From the NCBI GenBank assembly GCA_002748285.1, contig PDSA01000019.1, positions 1-54,306 of the forward strand: a stretch of DNA of 54,306 nt. The letters run 5' to 3'. The position numbers and the translations under genes were made by a program. Source of the stretch: Rhodobacterales bacterium (GTDB lineage: Bacteria > Pseudomonadota > Alphaproteobacteria > Rhodobacterales > Rhodobacteraceae). A model generated the notes under the pieces. That model did not search any database and was not told where the DNA came from. It saw only the letters and a list, made by a program, of their open reading frames with translations. Each line of letters begins with the position of its first letter. Position 1 is the first letter of the stretch. This document shows positions 26,036-35,415 of the stretch, one piece after another.

Positions 26036-26051
26036 TTAGCCTCGTGTTAAC
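26036..26051 (+). promoter_or_regulatory. Probable CtrA binding site upstream of flgE
   Basis: TTAG-N7-TTAAC (26036-26051) differs by one base from the CtrA consensus TTAA-N7-TTAAC. It lies about 60 bp before flgE. CtrA controls flagellar genes in Rhodobacterales. A 7-bp inverted repeat, ACAGATA-TTTT-TATCTGT (26019-26036), abuts it. Confidence 0.55.
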
Positions 26052-26111
26052 GCTGCGGCCTTATGTCTGCTGTTTGAAACCATATGGGTTGATGCAGCAG
26101 AAAGGTGCAAT

Positions 26112-27416
26112 ATGACGATCTCTTCCTCTTTGAATGCAGGCGTGGCAGGGCTGGCGGCCAATGCTACCCGCTTGGCGACCATCTCTGACAATATCGCGAA
26201 TTCCGGCACTTATGGCTATAAACGCGCTGAGGCTGATTTTGAGTCCATGGTGATCAACAACCGCGCCGGGGCCGGAACCTACTCTGCGGGCGGCGTGCGG
26301 GCCTCGACGGTCCGGCTGATCGAAGAACGCGGGGCGCTGGTGGGCACCAGCAATGCCATGGACATCGCCGTGGATGGGCGCGGAATGCTGCCGGTGACAT
26401 CGGCGGTTTCCTTGGCCGCGAATGGAGAGCAGCCGCTGATGATGACCACCACAGGGTCTTTTCACTCTGATTCGGATGGGGTTCTGAAAACCGAATCCGG
26501 TCTGGTGCTTCTGGGCTGGCCAGCCGAATCGGATGGCACGATTTCGACCTATCCCCGCGACACCACAGCCGGGCTTGAGCCGGTGGTGATCAATGCTAAC
26601 CAGACAGCGGGCGATCCAACGACAACGATGAAACTGGGGGTCAACCTGCCAGCCACCGAAACCGCGGCGGGGCAGACGGGCGCGCCTTTGCCACTATCGG
26701 TCGAATATTTCGGCAATCTTGGCACATCTGAAACATTGGATATTTCCTTTACCCCAACCGTGCCGGCGTCCGGTTCGTCCAATACCTGGACCATGACAAT
26801 TGCAGATTCCGCCCAGGGCGGGGCAACGATTGGGGAATATACGCTGGTCTTTGATGATACCCGGGCCAATGGGGGCACTTTGGCTTCGGTCACAACGGTC
26901 TCCGGCGGGGCCTACGATCCCGCAGATGGCACATTGGCGCTGAATGTTGCTGGCGGACCGCTGACCATGACCATCGGCAAGGTGGGCGATCCCAACGGGC
27001 TGACCCAGCTTTCGGCCAGCTTTGCCCCAACGTCGATCACCAAAGATGGCTCGCCGGTGGGCAATCTGACATCGGTTGAGATTGACGATAACGGCCTGAT
27101 CACCGCCACATATGACACCGGCTTTATTCGCACGATTTATCAGGTGCCGCTGGTGGATGTGCCAAACACCAACGGGCTGCTGTCGCTCAGCAACCAAGCC
27201 TATCAGGTCTCGCCGGTCTCCGGGTCGTTTTTCCTGTGGGATGCAGGCGACGGGCCCACTGGCTCGGTTGAAGGCTATGCGCGTGAAAGCTCAGCAACGG
27301 ATGTGGGCAGCGAGCTGACTTCGCTGATCCAGACCCAGCGGGCTTATTCCTCAAACGCCAAGGTGATCCAGACCGTTGATGAGATGTTGCAGGAGACCAC
27401 CAACATCAAACGCTAA
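26112..27416 (+). CDS. flgE: Flagellar hook protein FlgE
   Basis: A 434-residue hook subunit exported by the flagellar type III system. The conserved rod/hook N-terminus reads SSLNAGVAGLAANATRLATI then SDNIANSGTYGYKRAEADF. SNAMDIAVDGRGMLPV begins the D1 domain. The C-terminal polymerisation helix ELTSLIQTQRAYSSNAKVIQ-TVDEMLQETTNIKR is intact. The sequence between is a Thr/Ser/Gly-rich variable domain. First of four consecutive hook/ring genes; AGAAAGGTGC is the ribosome binding site. Probably CtrA-controlled through the box at 26036. Confidence 0.93.
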   Translation: MTISSSLNAGVAGLAANATRLATISDNIANSGTYGYKRAEADFESMVINNRAGAGTYSAGGVRASTVRLIEERGALVGTSNAMDIAVDGRGMLPVTSAVSLAANGEQPLMMTTTGSFHSDSDGVLKTESGLVLLGWPAESDGTISTYPRDTTAGLEPVVINANQTAGDPTTTMKLGVNLPATETAAGQTGAPLPLSVEYFGNLGTSETLDISFTPTVPASGSSNTWTMTIADSAQGGATIGEYTLVFDDTRANGGTLASVTTVSGGAYDPADGTLALNVAGGPLTMTIGKVGDPNGLTQLSASFAPTSITKDGSPVGNLTSVEIDDNGLITATYDTGFIRTIYQVPLVDVPNTNGLLSLSNQAYQVSPVSGSFFLWDAGDGPTGSVEGYARESSATDVGSELTSLIQTQRAYSSNAKVIQTVDEMLQETTNIKR

Positions 27417-27445
27417 TTCGGCCAATAGCTGAAGGAGGCTGAACC

Positions 27446-28900
27446 ATGACTATGGCAGGCGCATTGTCCAATGCTCTTTCCGGCTTGACCGCATCGTCAC
27501 GCGGGGCGGAGGTTGTTTCATCCAACATCGCCAATGCCCTGACCGAAGGCTATGGTCGGCGCGAACTGAACCTGTCCTCCCGGGTTCTGGGCGGCACCGG
27601 TGCCGGGGTCTATGTGGATGGCGTTTCGCGAATTGTCGATCAGGTTGTGATCTCGGATCGTCGTTTGGCGGATGCATCGCTGGGTGGCTCGCAGACCCGC
27701 GCCGATTTTATGAAAAAGATCGAGCAGGTCATCGGAACGCCCGGCACGGATGGGGCTCTTTCGGATCGGCTGGCCGCACTGGATGCGGCTTTTGTCAGCG
27801 CTGCCAGCCGACCGGATTCAGAAACCCGGCTACACAATGTTGTGCAGAGCGCACAGAATTTGAGCAACCATATCAACCGGGTTTCCCATGAAATCCAAAG
27901 TCAGCGCAGCCAGGCCGACCAGGCAATCGACCGGCAAGTTACATTTCTTAATGAATCCCTGCAACATATCCGGCAGCTTAACCTGTCGATCTTGTCACAA
28001 CGCAGCAGCGGTCGCGAAGTCCCGGCGCTATTGGATCAGCGCCAACAGCTGGTTGACCAGATCTCGTCTATCGTGCCGGTGCAGGAAATCCCTAGGGATC
28101 ATGGGCAAATCGCTCTGGTGACAACCGGCGGCGCAATGCTGTTAGACGGGCGCGCGGCCGAGATTGGCTTTCAGGGTGTTGGCGTGGTGACCGAAGATAT
28201 GACATTGGCGGCGGGTTCTCTTTCGGGGCTCACCCTGAATGGAACCCCGATCGCGACAACAGAAAACGGGCTGCTGGCCGGGGGCTCTCTGGCGGCGCAA
28301 TTCGAAGTGCGGGATGAACTGGCAACTGCGGCTCAGGCTGACCTTGACGCTCTGGCCCGCGATCTGGTTGAGCGGTTTCAGAACCCGGCTGTCGATAGCA
28401 CCTTGGGTGCGACCAGTACAGGGCTGTTTACCGACGCGGGAGCCTTCTTTGACCCTGCCAATGAGGCGGGGCTATCAACCCGGCTTGCGATCAACGACCG
28501 GGTTAACCCGCAACAGGGCGGCGCGGTTTGGCGCTTGCGCGATGGCATCGGCGCCGCAACTCCCGGGGATGTTGGCAATGCCCACCTATTGCAGAACATG
28601 TCACAAGCCCTGACGGCGGCGCGCACCCCCGCTTCCGGCAGTTTTGCCGGCTCCGCCAAATCCGCCGCCCGCATTTCATCCGATTTTCTATCCAGGATCA
28701 GCACCGCGCATCAGGCAAATGAAACTCAGCTGGTCTTTGCCCAAACCAAGGTGAATACGCTCACAGCCGAAGAAATGCGCAGCGGCGTGGACACCGATCA
28801 CGAAATGCAACAGCTTCTTTTGGTCGAGCAATCCTTCGCCGCCAATGCCCGCGTCATGCAGACGGTTGATGAACTGCTGCAGACCCTAATGAGGATATAG
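27446..28900 (+). CDS. flgK: Flagellar hook-associated protein FlgK
   Basis: A 484-residue HAP1 that joins hook and filament. The N-terminus has ALSNALSGLTASSRGAEVVS and SNIANALTEGYGRRELNLSS; the coiled central part has QSQRSQADQAIDRQVTFLNE; RQQLVDQISSIVPVQEI is typical; and the C-terminus DHEMQQLLLVEQSFAANARV-MQTVDELLQTLMRI is complete. AAGGAGGCTG precedes the ATG. It follows flgE by 29 bp and precedes flgL by 2 bp, a normal HAP gene order. Confidence 0.92.
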   Translation: MTMAGALSNALSGLTASSRGAEVVSSNIANALTEGYGRRELNLSSRVLGGTGAGVYVDGVSRIVDQVVISDRRLADASLGGSQTRADFMKKIEQVIGTPGTDGALSDRLAALDAAFVSAASRPDSETRLHNVVQSAQNLSNHINRVSHEIQSQRSQADQAIDRQVTFLNESLQHIRQLNLSILSQRSSGREVPALLDQRQQLVDQISSIVPVQEIPRDHGQIALVTTGGAMLLDGRAAEIGFQGVGVVTEDMTLAAGSLSGLTLNGTPIATTENGLLAGGSLAAQFEVRDELATAAQADLDALARDLVERFQNPAVDSTLGATSTGLFTDAGAFFDPANEAGLSTRLAINDRVNPQQGGAVWRLRDGIGAATPGDVGNAHLLQNMSQALTAARTPASGSFAGSAKSAARISSDFLSRISTAHQANETQLVFAQTKVNTLTAEEMRSGVDTDHEMQQLLLVEQSFAANARVMQTVDELLQTLMRI

Positions 28901-28902
28901 TC

Positions 28903-29913
28903 ATGAGTTATATTTCGATAGGAGACATGGCTCAGACGTTTCTGATCCGCCAGCAAAACACCCAGCTTAAATCGACGTCCACCCGCCTGACGCTGGAGCT
29001 GACGACAGGGCAAACCAGTGATCCGTCCAAACGGGTTGCCGGTGACTATACCACCCTTGCGGGCATTGAGGCCTCCCTGAAATCCTTGCAATCCTATAAA
29101 AGCGCGGCAAATGAGGCCGCCGGGTTTGCCAGCACGATGCAAACCACTCTGGGCCATCTGCAAGATCAGACGGTCGAGGCGGCCAACCATCTTTTGCTCA
29201 CTAAAAATACCGCCAGCCAGGCCCAAATTCATAGCACTGCGGCGGATATCAGGCAAAAGTTTGGGGCTGCGGTTTCGGCCTTGAACACTCAAATCGGGGG
29301 GCGCAGCCTGTTTGCCGGAGCGGCCACTGACAAACCGGCAGTGGCTTCGGCGGATGATATCCTGACAGAATTGAAAACGGCTATTGCTGGTGAAACAACC
29401 GCTGTGGGGGTTGAGAGCGCGGTGAATAACTGGTTTGATACCCCGGGCGGCGGATATGACACGGCCGGTTATCTGGGCTCGGGGACTGCCCTGGCCCCCT
29501 TTGCGATTGGCGAAAATCAGCAGGCTGACCTTGCGGTTTCGGCCTCTGATCCGACTCTTCGCGAGACCCTGAAGGGACTTGCACTGAGCGCATTGATTGC
29601 AGAAGGGGCGCTGCAGGGCGATGTCGCCGAACAGGCCCAGCTCATGCACTCTTCTGGCACCAGATTGCTATCGGTGAGCCAACAGCAAACCACGATGCAG
29701 GCCAATATTGGCACGGTCGAAGCCCATATCGACACGGTCACGGCCCGGTCTGCTTCGGAAATTTCCGCGCTGGAAATGGCCAGAAACCAGCTTTTATCAG
29801 TCGATAGCTACGAAACCGCGAGTGAGCTGGAGGCCGTGCAAACCCAACTTGAAACCCTCTATGCCCTGACCGCGCGGGTATCGCGCCTTAGCCTTGTGGA
29901 TTTTCTGAGATGA
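28903..29913 (+). CDS. flgL: Flagellar hook-associated protein FlgL (flagellin domain)
   Basis: A 336-residue HAP3. The N-terminal flagellin-like helix reads IGDMAQTFLIRQQNTQLKST then STRLTLELTTGQTSDPSKRV. The C-terminal helix has NQLLSVDSYETASELEAVQT and QLETLYALTARVSRLSLVDF, the usual paired termini that pack against each other in the filament junction. The middle is variable. It starts two bases after flgK and overlaps flgI by 4 bp (ATGATGA), indicating co-translation. Confidence 0.9.
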   Translation: MSYISIGDMAQTFLIRQQNTQLKSTSTRLTLELTTGQTSDPSKRVAGDYTTLAGIEASLKSLQSYKSAANEAAGFASTMQTTLGHLQDQTVEAANHLLLTKNTASQAQIHSTAADIRQKFGAAVSALNTQIGGRSLFAGAATDKPAVASADDILTELKTAIAGETTAVGVESAVNNWFDTPGGGYDTAGYLGSGTALAPFAIGENQQADLAVSASDPTLRETLKGLALSALIAEGALQGDVAEQAQLMHSSGTRLLSVSQQQTTMQANIGTVEAHIDTVTARSASEISALEMARNQLLSVDSYETASELEAVQTQLETLYALTARVSRLSLVDFLR

Positions 29914-31016
29914 TGAATAGATTTCTGATAATGCTTGCTCTTGCCACGCTGCTTCCCACATCCTTGATGGCGGTGCCGATCAGGATCAAGGATCTGGTGG
30001 AATTTGACGGAGTCCGGGGCAATGATCTGGTCGGTTACGGGCTTGTGGTTGGGTTGAATGGCACGGGGGATGGGATCAGAAATTCGCCGTTTACCGAAGA
30101 GATCATGTCAAATATCCTTGAGCGTTTGGGCGTTAACATCACCGGCGAGCAGTTCCGGCCAAAAAATGTGGCGGCGGTTCTGGTGACGGCCCATCTTCCG
30201 GCGTTTTCCAGGGCGGGCGGGCGCATTGATGTGACGGTTTCAGCGATTGGGGATGCCAAAAGCCTGCTGGGAGGAACACTGATCATGACCCCCCTCAACG
30301 CTGCGGATGGGCAGATTTACGCGGTTGCTCAGGGGACGATCATCGCGGGCGGAGTGGCCGCCGATGGGGACGGAGCCAGCGTTGTGCAAGGGGTGCCGAC
30401 AGCGGGCGTTATTCCATCTGGGGCGTATGTCGAGCGTGAAGTGGATTTTGATTTCAGCAGTCTGAAGGCAATCCGTCTGGCGTTGCGCACCCCGGATTTC
30501 ACAACGGCCTTGCGGATTGAGGGCGCGATCAACAAATCATTTGGTCGCGCGGTGTCACGGATGCTGGATGCCGGGACGGTTGAGCTGAATATCAAAGCGA
30601 CCAAACAGGCATCTGCGGCCCATGCGATTTCGAAGGTTGAAAACATATTGGTTAACCCGCAACGCAAAGCCCGGGTTGTGGTAGATCAGCGCTCGGGCAC
30701 AATCGTTCTGGGTGAAGATGTGCGCATCTCGCGGGTGGCAGTGTCGCAGGGCAGCCTGACTTTGCGGATCGAAGAGCAACCCATGGTGGTTCAGCCCAAC
30801 CCATTTGCGGCGGGTGAAAGCGTGGTGGTTCCCCGCACGAGTGCTGAAATCCAAAACGAGCCGGGCATTGGGTTGGCGGAATTGCCTGCTGGTTCATCCT
30901 TGTCCGAGGTAGTCGCGGGTTTGAATGCTCTGGGTGTGTCGCCACGCAATATGATTGATATCCTGAAAAGCATAAAAGCCGCAGGGGCGCTACACGCAGA
31001 GTTTGTGGTCAGATAG
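29910..31016 (+). CDS. flgI: Flagellar basal body P-ring protein FlgI
   Basis: A 368-residue periplasmic P-ring subunit with a Sec signal (MMNRFLIMLALATLLPTSLM-AVP). The mature start VPIRIKDLVEFDGVRGNDLV and YGLVVGLNGTGDGIRNSPFT are diagnostic, as are RPKNVAAVLVTAHLPAFSRA, GGTLIMTPLNAADGQIYAVA and the C-terminal LNALGVSPRNMIDILKSIKA. It forms the ring around the rod in the peptidoglycan layer. Last gene of the block; about 210 bp without a gene follow. Confidence 0.94.
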   Translation: MMNRFLIMLALATLLPTSLMAVPIRIKDLVEFDGVRGNDLVGYGLVVGLNGTGDGIRNSPFTEEIMSNILERLGVNITGEQFRPKNVAAVLVTAHLPAFSRAGGRIDVTVSAIGDAKSLLGGTLIMTPLNAADGQIYAVAQGTIIAGGVAADGDGASVVQGVPTAGVIPSGAYVEREVDFDFSSLKAIRLALRTPDFTTALRIEGAINKSFGRAVSRMLDAGTVELNIKATKQASAAHAISKVENILVNPQRKARVVVDQRSGTIVLGEDVRISRVAVSQGSLTLRIEEQPMVVQPNPFAAGESVVVPRTSAEIQNEPGIGLAELPAGSSLSEVVAGLNALGVSPRNMIDILKSIKAAGALHAEFVVR

Positions 31017-31226
31017 GGTGGTCTGGCTTAGAGGGGGAACAAAGCCTCCTCCATGGTCCCGTCGATCAGGTGAACCCGCACCGCTCCGGCATCGCATCAT
31101 CCAAAAGGCTAACCCGATGAGGCCTGCAGCAAAGGCTGCGGGGAAAAAGAGCGGCTAAATTGGGGGGCAATGAAACGGCAGGCCACCGGGCCGAAGCCTC
31201 GCCATATCGCCCCGTAGGGCACCCTA

Positions 31227-31772
31227 TTACAGGTTTTTCAGGCGCTTTTCGATTTGGCGGCGCTCCCATTCTTCGGCCAACCTGCCCGAAAACCCCAACA
31301 GGTTCACCGCTGAAAAAGCGAGCGAAATCCCCAGCCCCAGCGCGGGCCACACCACCCACAGATAATCCGAGGTGAGCAGATTGATCACCAGCAGCACTGC
31401 CAGAATCAGAACGTATATGATCAGCTGGCGGTAAAACTTCTTCAAATGGCGCACTTGCCTGTGAACCGCGCGCTCTGATTCTGTCAGCCCGTCTTGCTGG
31501 CTATGGCGTTGGTCGTAAGATTTCAGGTAATGGGCGTATCTGAGCGCGGCGCGGTCTTCTTCGGTCAGAGCAGCATTGGAATTGGGCATGTCGATTTCCT
31601 TTTTCAGGTCAGAGATTGGCGTTTCAAACACCGCGGCCAAACATTTCAGAGACTCCAGGCTGGCTTTGCCACCACGTTCGATCCGCTGGATCGTGCGGCT
31701 GGATACGCCCGAGATCTCGGCCAGTTGTTCCTGAGACCAGCCCCGTTCGATGCGTAGATTGCGAATAACCAT
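31227..31772 (-). CDS. XRE-type HTH regulator with C-terminal 2TM domain
   Basis: A 181-residue protein from ATG 31772, chosen because GAGGAC lies just upstream and the HTH starts at once. Residues 1-60 form a Cro/C1-type HTH (IRNLRIERGWSQEQLAEISG then VSSRTIQRIERGGKASLESL). A linker follows, and then two hydrophobic helices near residues 115-165 (LIIYVLILAVLLVINLLTS and WVVWPALGLGISLAFSAVNL), the '2TM domain' often found in HTH proteins of this type. It would be a membrane-anchored transcription regulator. Target genes are unknown; it is divergent from the DUF4336 gene. Confidence 0.82.
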   Translation of the reverse strand: MVIRNLRIERGWSQEQLAEISGVSSRTIQRIERGGKASLESLKCLAAVFETPISDLKKEIDMPNSNAALTEEDRAALRYAHYLKSYDQRHSQQDGLTESERAVHRQVRHLKKFYRQLIIYVLILAVLLVINLLTSDYLWVVWPALGLGISLAFSAVNLLGFSGRLAEEWERRQIEKRLKNL

Positions 31773-31943
31773 TTTGTCCTCGTTTGTTTGACTGCGATGT
31801 GAGGTCAATCTGCCCCACCCCGCCATTTCTGACCACGTCACCAGCCCGACATGGCCCCGACACCGGCCCGACACGCCGCCGCCAATGTGTGTTTATCAGC
31901 GGTTTTGGGCAATTCAAATGGCAATTCGGCCTAGTGATTGGCC

Positions 31944-31992
31944 CCGCAAAGGGGACACCGCCGCTCACATTGCGGTTTTGTCCCCTTTGCGG
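31944..31992. repeat. Perfect 14-bp inverted repeat in divergent promoter region
   Basis: CCGCAAAGGGGACA (31944-31957) and its exact reverse complement TGTCCCCTTTGCGG (31979-31992) flank a 21-nt loop that itself has CCGC/GCGG arms. It lies 36 bp upstream of the DUF4336 gene and about 170 bp from the XRE regulator start. No T-tract follows, so an operator or RNA structure is more likely than a terminator. Confidence 0.65.
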
Positions 31993-32028
31993 TATCATTT
32001 TACCGGATCATGGCAGGCGGACGGAGTG

Positions 32029-32754
32029 ATGCACGGATACAGCCCCCTGAATACTCTGAAACCGGTGGCTGAGGATATTTGGCTGGTCGATGGCCCTGCG
32101 ATCCGATTTTACGGCGTCCCGTTTACCACCCGCATGACCGTGATCCGGCTGGAAAACGGAGACATCTGGCTGCATTCTCCGACCCAGATAGACCCGGCGC
32201 TGAAGGCGCAGATTGATGCGCTGGGGCCGGTGCGGCATCTGATTGCGCCGAATTGGATTCACTATGCCTATATCAACCAATGGCGCACGGCTTATCCCGA
32301 GGCCCGGAGCCATGTCGCCCCCGGAGTCAAACAGCGTGCGCACAAGATGGGTGTCGCGCTGACCATTGATGCCGAGCTGAGCCAGCAGGCGCCGGAAGCG
32401 TGGCAGGGCCAGATTGCACAGATGCTGGTCGAGGGCAGCAGCTATCATCGCGAGGTGGTATTTTTTCACATCCGCTCAAAAACTCTGATCCTGACCGATC
32501 TGTGCGAGAATATTCCAAAGCACTTGCTGCCATGGTGGGTGCGCCCTCTGGCCTGGCTGGGGGGAGTCCTGGCCCCGCATGGCGGCACGCCCCGCGATAT
32601 GCGCCTTACCTTTCGCAAAGGGCATCAGGAGTTGCGCACCGCGGTGTTGCAGATGATCGACTGGGCCCCCGAGCGCATCATCATTGCGCATGGGAATTGG
32701 ATGAAAACTGACGGTGTGGCGCATCTGAAGCGCATATTCCGCTGGGTGCTGTAG
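32029..32754 (+). CDS. DUF4336 domain-containing protein
   Basis: A 241-residue protein of the usual DUF4336 size. It has the opening LKPVAEDIWLVDGPAIRFYG, VPFTTRMTVIRLENGDIWLH, IAPNWIHYAYINQWRTAYPE, and FRKGHQELRTAVLQMIDWAP then RIIIAHGNW near the end. The fold resembles the metallo-beta-lactamase superfamily (LHSPTQID, LIAPN.IH, AHG), but the family has no established reaction. ATG 32029 has GGACGGAG upstream; in-frame sequence before it runs through the inverted repeat and is unlikely to be coding. Confidence 0.82.
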   Translation: MHGYSPLNTLKPVAEDIWLVDGPAIRFYGVPFTTRMTVIRLENGDIWLHSPTQIDPALKAQIDALGPVRHLIAPNWIHYAYINQWRTAYPEARSHVAPGVKQRAHKMGVALTIDAELSQQAPEAWQGQIAQMLVEGSSYHREVVFFHIRSKTLILTDLCENIPKHLLPWWVRPLAWLGGVLAPHGGTPRDMRLTFRKGHQELRTAVLQMIDWAPERIIIAHGNWMKTDGVAHLKRIFRWVL

Positions 32755-32801
32755 CGGGCGGTTTGGTCTAGCCGAATGTTTGCCCCCAGCAGGGCCGCAG
32801 C

Positions 32802-34277
32802 TCAGAGCGACATGCACAGATATTTCATCTCGAGGTAATCCTCCATCCCGTGGTGCGAGCCCTCACGCCCCAGACCGGATTGCTTGACGCCGCCAAAAGG
32901 CGCGACCTCGGTCGAGATCAGGCCGGTGTTGATCCCGACCATGCCGTATTCCAGCGCCTCGGCCACCTTGTAAACCCGGCTCAGATCCTTGGCGTAGAAA
33001 TAAGAGGCCAGCCCGAAAATCGTATCATTGGCCATCTCGATCACCTCATCGACGCTGTTAAATTTGAACAGCGGCGCCAGAGGCCCAAAGGTTTCGTCAT
33101 TGGCAACCTGCATCTGCTGAGTGACGCCGGTGATCACCGTGGGCTGGTAAAACGTGCCGCCCAGATTATGCCCGCGCCCGCCCAGCAGAATCTCGGCCCC
33201 TTTGGCGGTGGCATCGGCCAGATGCTCTTCGACTTTGTCCACCGCAGCGCTGTTGATCAGCGGGCCGGTGGTGATACCGTCTTCCAGCCCATCGCCCACC
33301 TTCAACTGACTGACCGCTTTGGCCAGCTTGCGGGCAAATTCATCATACACCCCGGCTTGCACATAAATCCGGTTGGCACAGACACAGGTCTGGCCGTTGT
33401 TGCGGAATTTGCAGATCATTGCGCCCTCAACCACAGCATCCAGATCGGCATCGTCGAACACGATGAATGGCGCGTTGCCGCCCAGCTCCATCGAGCATTT
33501 CATCACCTGATCGGCGGCCTGACGCAGCAGGATCCGCCCCACTTCGGTCGAGCCGGTGAAGGTCAGCTTGCGCACAATCGGGTTTTCGCAGAATTCCTTG
33601 CCCACCTCGGCCGAGTGGGTCGAGGGCACCACATTGAACACCCCCGCCGGAATCCCGGCGCGGTCGGCCAGAACCGCCAGCGCCAGCGCCGATAGCGGCG
33701 TTTCCGTGGCCGGGCGGGCGACAAAAGCACAACCCGCCGCCAGCGCCGGGCCGGCCTTGCGGGTGATCATTGCGTTGGGGAAATTCCAGGGGGTAATCGA
33801 GCCCACCACCCCGATCGGTTGCTTGATCACGGTGATGCGCTTGTCATCCTGATGGCCGGGGATGGTTTCGCCGTAAACGCGTTTGGCCTCTTCGGCGAAC
33901 CATTCGATAAAAGAGGCACCATACAGGATTTCGCCACGCGCCTCGCCCCATGGCTTGCCCATCTCTGCCGTCAGGATCGTCGCCAGATCATCGGCGTTTT
34001 CCACAATCAGATCATACCAGTGGCGCAGCAGATTGGCGCGGTCTTTGGCGGTGCGGGCGGCCCATTTTTTCTGGGCGATCTGTGCCGCCTCAATGGCGGT
34101 GGCCACATCCGCGCGGCTCAGATCGGCGACCTGGCAAATCACATCGCCCCTCGCCGGGTTCAGCACCTCAAACTGCACCTGATCAGACCCGTCTTGCCAC
34201 TGCCCGTTCACATAGGCTTGCTGCGCCAGCAGGCTGGGGTCTTTGAGCAAAGTCGGCAAACTGGTCTGATCGGGCAT
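32802..34277 (-). CDS. gabD: NAD(P)-dependent succinate-semialdehyde dehydrogenase
   Basis: A 491-residue aldehyde dehydrogenase of the GabD group that oxidises succinate semialdehyde to succinate in GABA breakdown. QQAYVNGQWQDGSDQVQFEV starts the domain. PIGVVGSITPWNFPNAMITR, MELGGNAPFIVFDDADLDAV (general base Glu) and FRNNGQTCVCANRIYVQAGV (catalytic Cys) are present, and MVGINTGLISTEVAPFGGVK then GLGREGSHHGMEDYLE close the protein. The usual 'VVKPA' cofactor segment reads FVARPATETP, an Arg for Lys change that could alter cofactor binding. The LysR gene upstream on the same strand (76 bp) may control it. Confidence 0.9.
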   Translation of the reverse strand: MPDQTSLPTLLKDPSLLAQQAYVNGQWQDGSDQVQFEVLNPARGDVICQVADLSRADVATAIEAAQIAQKKWAARTAKDRANLLRHWYDLIVENADDLATILTAEMGKPWGEARGEILYGASFIEWFAEEAKRVYGETIPGHQDDKRITVIKQPIGVVGSITPWNFPNAMITRKAGPALAAGCAFVARPATETPLSALALAVLADRAGIPAGVFNVVPSTHSAEVGKEFCENPIVRKLTFTGSTEVGRILLRQAADQVMKCSMELGGNAPFIVFDDADLDAVVEGAMICKFRNNGQTCVCANRIYVQAGVYDEFARKLAKAVSQLKVGDGLEDGITTGPLINSAAVDKVEEHLADATAKGAEILLGGRGHNLGGTFYQPTVITGVTQQMQVANDETFGPLAPLFKFNSVDEVIEMANDTIFGLASYFYAKDLSRVYKVAEALEYGMVGINTGLISTEVAPFGGVKQSGLGREGSHHGMEDYLEMKYLCMSL

Positions 34278-34353
34278 GGCATCCTCCTGATGTGTTAATC
34301 ACACGAGAAAAAGCACGCCAGGGCACACATGTCCAGAGGTCACAAGCCCCGGT

Positions 34354-35259
34354 TTACCAGCGATCCGGCCCCTTTTCGGCAAAGGCTTGCGCCAAAAAGT
34401 CGATAAAGGCCCGCACCTTGGGCTGGGTAAAACGCCCGGGCGGGTAGACGGCGTATATGCCTTGTGTTTCGCCGGGCAGGTCTGGGATGGCCTCTTGCAC
34501 CAGACCTTTGGCCATGGCATCGGCATAGAGGAAGCTGGGCAAATAGGCGATGCCCAGCCCGGAAATCGCCGCATTCAGCAAGGATTGCCCATCATTGACC
34601 GACAGCCAGCCCGCCGTGCGCACCTGACGTTTTTCGCCAGAGGGCGCCGTCAGCTTCCACACGCTGCCATTGGACATATTGGAATAATGCAGCAATTTAT
34701 GTTCGTTCAGATCGTCGATCTTGCTCGGGCGGCCATATTTTTTGAAATACTCAGGCGAGCCCACCATGCGTTTGGTGGTCTCGGTCAGCTTGCGGGCGCG
34801 TAGGGTGCTATCCTCTAGCTCACCAATGCGCACGGCCAGATCGAACCCTTCCGAGATCAGCTCGACATAGCGGTTGTTCAGCACCATATTGACGGTAATA
34901 TCCGGGTATTCCTGCAAGAAATCCCCCAGAACCGGCGAGAGGTGATTCACCCCAAAATCGGTCGCAACCGAAATGCGCAGCAGGCCGGACGGGTCGGATT
35001 GCATTGAGGTCACCAAAGCATCCGCTTCGCCGGCATCATTGAGGACCCGCCGCGCCCGATCATAATAGGCCAGACCGATTTCGGTGGGGCTGACCCGGCG
35101 AGTGGTGCGGTTGAGTAGCCTTGCGCCAAGCCGGGCTTCGAGCGAGGACACATGTTTGGACACCGCCGATTTGGAAATGCCCATCTTGCGCGCCGCATCT
35201 GTAAATCCGCCCTGATCCACAACGGTGGCAAAGGCTTCCATCTCGGTCAATCGGTCCAT
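34354..35259 (-). CDS. LysR-family transcriptional regulator
   Basis: A 301-residue LysR protein. The HTH lies at residues 1-60 (MDRLTEMEAFATVVDQGGFT then DAARKMGISKSAVSKHVSSL, EARLGARLLNRTTRRVSPTE), and the effector domain has LLRISVATDFGVNHLSPVLG, FDLAVRIGELEDSTLRARKL and NAAISGLGIAYLPSFL. It belongs to the subgroup with 'NRTTRRVSPTE..L.YYDRA'. It lies upstream of gabD in the same direction rather than divergent, so it could be co-transcribed with and regulate gabD; this is inference from position. Confidence 0.86.
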   Translation of the reverse strand: MDRLTEMEAFATVVDQGGFTDAARKMGISKSAVSKHVSSLEARLGARLLNRTTRRVSPTEIGLAYYDRARRVLNDAGEADALVTSMQSDPSGLLRISVATDFGVNHLSPVLGDFLQEYPDITVNMVLNNRYVELISEGFDLAVRIGELEDSTLRARKLTETTKRMVGSPEYFKKYGRPSKIDDLNEHKLLHYSNMSNGSVWKLTAPSGEKRQVRTAGWLSVNDGQSLLNAAISGLGIAYLPSFLYADAMAKGLVQEAIPDLPGETQGIYAVYPPGRFTQPKVRAFIDFLAQAFAEKGPDRW

Positions 35260-35415
35260 AATGTTATCCGCACTGTTACTATTTCGAAGAACAATAATTG
35301 GACCGGAAATTGGGCAAAAATAGGGAGTGGGCCGGACAATACTGAGGTTTTTATGAAACCGTCTTATTTTCGGAAACGCCCAAAATAGCCCGGTTAACCA
35401 GTTTGCAGACCAACC

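Noticed and set aside
31017..31226. Terminator after flgI
   Set aside because: GAGGGGG and CCTCCTC pair with a mismatch and are not followed by a T-tract, so the signal is too weak.
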